In this document: positions 61,610 to 64,000 of the stretch, one piece after another | Position numbering within the stretch: position 1 is the first letter of the stretch | Layout: each line of letters opens with the position of its first letter | Source of the DNA: an uncultured Christensenellaceae bacterium | Lineage (GTDB): Bacteria; Bacillota; Clostridia; Christensenellales; Aristaeellaceae | Direction: 5' to 3' | DNA: 64,000 bases | NCBI GenBank assembly: GCA_905234985.1 | Contig: CAJOJQ010000011.1 | Location: 1 to 64,000, forward strand | The notes under the pieces: generated by a model | Seen by the model: the letters and a program-made list of their open reading frames with translations, nothing else | Database searches by the model: none | Told to the model about the DNA's origin: nothing | Position numbers and translations under genes: made by a program

Positions 61610-61659
61610 GTGCTGTAGCAATGCAAAACGAACTTCTCAGATTACTTATCCTCTTATGG

Positions 61660-61721
61660 CTTTCTCGGAAGGGGGTCTGGGGGAAACCACTCTTTGGCCC
61701 CCAAAGAGTGGTTTCCCCCAG
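61660..61721. repeat. GGGGGAAACC inverted repeat before the SpoVB gene
   Basis: A perfect 21-bp stem: CTGGGGGAAACCACTCTTTG(G) at 61677-61697 pairs with 61701-61721, loop CCC. Lead-in TTTCTCGGAAGGGGGT is shared with the copy at 2011. The stem sequence differs from that copy but stays self-complementary, a sign of compensatory change. Confidence 0.85.
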
Positions 61722-61781
61722 AAATCCTTGAATTCCGCGTAAATCCCCCGCATAAGCTGGAGAGATGCGGAGGGGATGGGA

Positions 61782-63062
61782 ATGAGAAAGCAGTCCTTGA
61801 AACGGCAGGCGCTGATCACGGGGGTCAGCACGGCGCTGGTGCGGGCCATGGGCTTTTTGCTGCGGCTGTATGTGTCTCGGCTGCTTGGGGCGGAGGCTTT
61901 GGGCGTGATGGAGCTGGCGTCCGGGGTACACATGCTGGCGCTTACTCCGGCGGCGGCGGGCCTGCCCCAGGCGGTGAGCCGGCTGACGGCAAAAGCCAAG
62001 GATCAGCAGGGGCGTGAACGAGTGCTGTATGCCGGGCGGCGGCTGGCGCTGGCCTTCGGGCTTTCGCTGACGCCGGTTTATCTGGTGCTGTCTCCTTTCC
62101 TGGCACGATGGTTAGGGGATGAACGGGCGCTGCCTGCGCTGCTGCTGTTCGCGCCCTGCATGCTCACGGTGGGGCTGTCCAGCGTATACGACGGGTACTT
62201 TTTCGGCCAGGGCCGGGCGCTGCCCCCGGCAATCAGCGAGGGCACGGAGCAGGCGGTGCGCATGGGGGCGGTGGCGGCGCTGGCGGGCTTGGTACCGCTG
62301 GTGACGCCCGCTTATCGGGCCGCTCTGCCCGCGTTCGCGTCCTCCTTAGGGGAAGCGGCGGGGCTGCTGGTGATTTTGCCCCTGGCGGGGCGAGTGGCGT
62401 CCTTCCGAAGGGAACCGTCGGAAAAGGAAACGCGGAAAGTCCTCCTGCGCCTTTCTCTGCCCCTGCTGCTGAACCGGCTGGTGCATACGGGGCTGCGCTC
62501 GGTATGCAATGCGGTAATTCCCCTGCGCTTGATGGCCGCGGGCCTGGACAAGGCTGAGGCCATGAGCCGCCTGGGCATGTTAGGCGGCATGGTGATGCCC
62601 CTTATGTTCCTGCCCTGCATGGCCTCCGGGGCATTGTCTGCCGTGGGCGGCCCCGCTGTGGCCCGGTGCGGAACGAAAAAAGCGGAAAGCAGGCTGATTC
62701 GGCGACTGCTGTTTTCCGCCGCGGCGGTGGGCGCGGCCTGTGCCGGGGGATTGTACGCCCTGGCCCCTTACATCGCGCGCTGGGTGTACCGCCTGCCGGA
62801 ACTGACGGCCTTGCTGCAAAATGCCTGCCCCCTGGCGGTGATTTTGCCTGTCCAGCAGATGGCCGGGGGCCTCATGACCGGCTTGGGCCTGCAGCGGCGT
62901 TCCCTGCGCTCCTCCCTGCTGGGCAGCGCCGCTCTGCTGCTGTGTGCCTGGCAATGGACGGTGCGCTTCGGCATTTCAGGCGCGGCCTGGGCCTATATGG
63001 CGGGGCACGGGCTGACCCTGTTCTGCGAACTGGTATTTTTGACTGGGAGGGAAAAACAGTGA
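61782..63062 (+). CDS. SpoVB/MurJ-type polysaccharide flippase
   Basis: 426 residues from the ATG at 61782 (8 bases after GGAGG; ATG 61776 is too close). About 12-14 membrane segments. QALITGVSTALVRAMGFLLRLYVSRLLGAEALGVMELASGVHMLALTPAAAGLPQAVSRL is typical of the stage V sporulation protein B branch of the MOP superfamily. Likely exports lipid-linked precursors for cortex or envelope. Somewhat shorter than Bacillus SpoVB (about 518). Confidence 0.88.
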   Translation: MRKQSLKRQALITGVSTALVRAMGFLLRLYVSRLLGAEALGVMELASGVHMLALTPAAAGLPQAVSRLTAKAKDQQGRERVLYAGRRLALAFGLSLTPVYLVLSPFLARWLGDERALPALLLFAPCMLTVGLSSVYDGYFFGQGRALPPAISEGTEQAVRMGAVAALAGLVPLVTPAYRAALPAFASSLGEAAGLLVILPLAGRVASFRREPSEKETRKVLLRLSLPLLLNRLVHTGLRSVCNAVIPLRLMAAGLDKAEAMSRLGMLGGMVMPLMFLPCMASGALSAVGGPAVARCGTKKAESRLIRRLLFSAAAVGAACAGGLYALAPYIARWVYRLPELTALLQNACPLAVILPVQQMAGGLMTGLGLQRRSLRSSLLGSAALLLCAWQWTVRFGISGAAWAYMAGHGLTLFCELVFLTGREKQ

Positions 63063-63072
63063 CCCCATCAAT

Positions 63073-63107
63073 CAAGCCCGGCCTGTTTTGCGTCAGGCCG
63101 GGCTTCG
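63073..63107. terminator. Bidirectional terminator
   Basis: AAGCCCGGCCTG, 8-base loop, CAGGCCGGGCTT between convergent genes. Confidence 0.8.
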
Positions 63108-63123
63108 CACCGTTTCGGATGGA

Positions 63124-64000
63124 TTATTTCAGATAGTACGCTTCGTCCGGCGCTTTGCCGCCCACGGAAGCGGGATTGGCGTTAAACAGGATTTCGTACA
63201 GCGGGGCGGCCTGGGCCTGCATGTCCTCGCCGGACACGAATACCAGGCGGCAGGAGGGCAGGGCCTTTTCGGCCACCTTGGCGGCGGCGATGATGCCCAA
63301 ATCGGCGATTTCCTGGGCGGCGGCGGCCACGTTTTCATTGGCGAAGGCGATGGAGGCTTCCAAATCCTGCATGAAGGATTCCACCAGATCGGGATGGGCT
63401 TCGGCAAATTCCTTCCGCACGATCACCACGCTCATAGAAAGCTGGGCGTCCGCAACGCCGTTCATTTGGGCGGCGTCCGCAAAGGCTTCGGTGATGTCCA
63501 GGGCCACGCGAAAATCCGGGTTCTTCATCAGCACGTTGGTCACCATGGGTTCGGGCAGCAGCACCACGTCCGCCAGCCCTTCGATGGCCTTAGAAGCCAC
63601 GGCGGCATGCTCGGCTTCCGTTTCCAAAGTGGCGTTCACACCGAAGGTGTTCAGGATGTATTCCGTCACATATTCGGGGGTAGCGCCCTGCCCGGCGTAC
63701 AGGATGGTTTTGCCCTCCAAATCCTGAACGCTGTGGATGGTGTCGCCCTTTTCCAGCACGTACAGCATGCCCCGGGTGGTGAGGGCCAGGGCCTTCACGC
63801 CGCCCTCGGTTTTGTTGTACAGCACAGCGCCCACGTTGATGGGCACGGAGGCGATATCCACCTGGCCGGAAATCACCAGGGCGTTCACCTCGGCGGGAGC
63901 CGCCACCAGAGAAAGCTCATAGGCACCGTCGTTTTCGGTCATCATATGGGCCACGGACATGCCGGTGGGGCCTTGCAGGGCGGCCACCCGCACCACGGCC
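63124..64000 (-). CDS. NMT1/THI5-like ABC substrate-binding protein (5' end outside window)
   Basis: About 290 residues of the C-terminal part; the frame is open to the window edge, so the start and signal peptide lie beyond base 64000. VRVAALQGPTGMSVAHMM, VNALVISGQVDIASVPINVGAVLYNKTEGGVKALALTTRGMLYVLEK and ATPEYVTEYILN fit the family that binds thiamine precursors, nitrate, or sulfonates. Ligand unknown; the transporter genes would be expected just outside the window. Confidence 0.85.
   Translation of the reverse strand, partial: AVVRVAALQGPTGMSVAHMMTENDGAYELSLVAAPAEVNALVISGQVDIASVPINVGAVLYNKTEGGVKALALTTRGMLYVLEKGDTIHSVQDLEGKTILYAGQGATPEYVTEYILNTFGVNATLETEAEHAAVASKAIEGLADVVLLPEPMVTNVLMKNPDFRVALDITEAFADAAQMNGVADAQLSMSVVIVRKEFAEAHPDLVESFMQDLEASIAFANENVAAAAQEIADLGIIAAAKVAEKALPSCRLVFVSGEDMQAQAAPLYEILFNANPASVGGKAPDEAYYLK

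Noticed and set aside
1..64000. tRNA, rRNA, tmRNA or SRP RNA genes
   Set aside because: I scanned for TΨC-arm signatures and 3' CCA-flanked cloverleaf patterns and saw none that hold; a tRNAscan or Infernal run would be needed to exclude them.

Overview
The window is a chromosomal segment of a GC-rich, spore-forming Bacillota (Clostridia-like) bacterium. The reasons are a complete spoIIA operon (anti-anti-sigma, anti-sigma, sigma-F), a SpoVB-type flippase, a ylxM-ffh-rpsP-khpA-rimM-trmD cluster, a T-box before valS, zinc-ribbon forms of S14, L32 and L36, frequent TTG/GTG starts with strong Shine-Dalgarno sites, and an S10-spc-alpha ribosomal protein supercluster in the usual Gram-positive order. 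Cellobiose phosphorylase, a GH127 arabinofuranosidase and several peptide/solute ABC systems suggest a plant-polysaccharide or gut habitat. I cannot name the genus from sequence alone.

Layout. 0-5.6 kb: spoIIA operon, a small unknown gene, a UMF1-type MFS transporter and a large secreted protein, all on the minus strand, then a remnant of a flavin-binding oxidase gene. 5.7-10.2 kb: ylxM-ffh, rpsP-khpA-rimM-GNAT-trmD. 10.3-12.6 kb: an AT-richer type II restriction-modification pair (C5 methyltransferase and SacI-like endonuclease) where rplS usually follows trmD. 12.8-16.6 kb: cellobiose phosphorylase and an M20 amidohydrolase. 16.6-23.7 kb: an oligopeptide-type ABC operon that also holds a methyltransferase and a C39-like cysteine peptidase. 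23.9-29.7 kb: ECF S-component facing a decayed MocR regulator, a flippase-like membrane protein, a CHAP amidase and a TrpYZ-like ABC pair. 30.0-46.9 kb: the ribosomal/secY/adk/map/infA/rpoA supercluster. 47.0-52.7 kb: an iron/phosphonate-type ABC operon and an orphan sugar-type binding protein. 52.7-54.4 kb: a DUF4250 gene, a 456-bp inverted-repeat-bounded element and yceD-rpmF. 54.5-59.4 kb: T-box-valS, rsmH, rsmI. 59.5-64 kb: GH127 (minus), spoVB (plus) and the 3' part of an NMT1/THI5-like binding protein (minus).

The most striking observations are these. (1) rpsH (ribosomal protein S8) is frameshifted exactly where its conserved rRNA-binding Ser-Thr-Ser motif should be. (2) At least eleven intergenic long inverted repeats have arms built of tandem 6-7-mers; arm sequence differs between copies but several share a core, and some sit inside operons or inside a leader RNA. 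(3) There is a 222-nt structured leader before rpsJ, and another before rpsM that is interrupted by one of these repeats. (4) A gene-free element with 20-bp perfect inverted ends lies at 53.0-53.5 kb. Functions are assigned from recognised motifs and gene order; no database search was possible.
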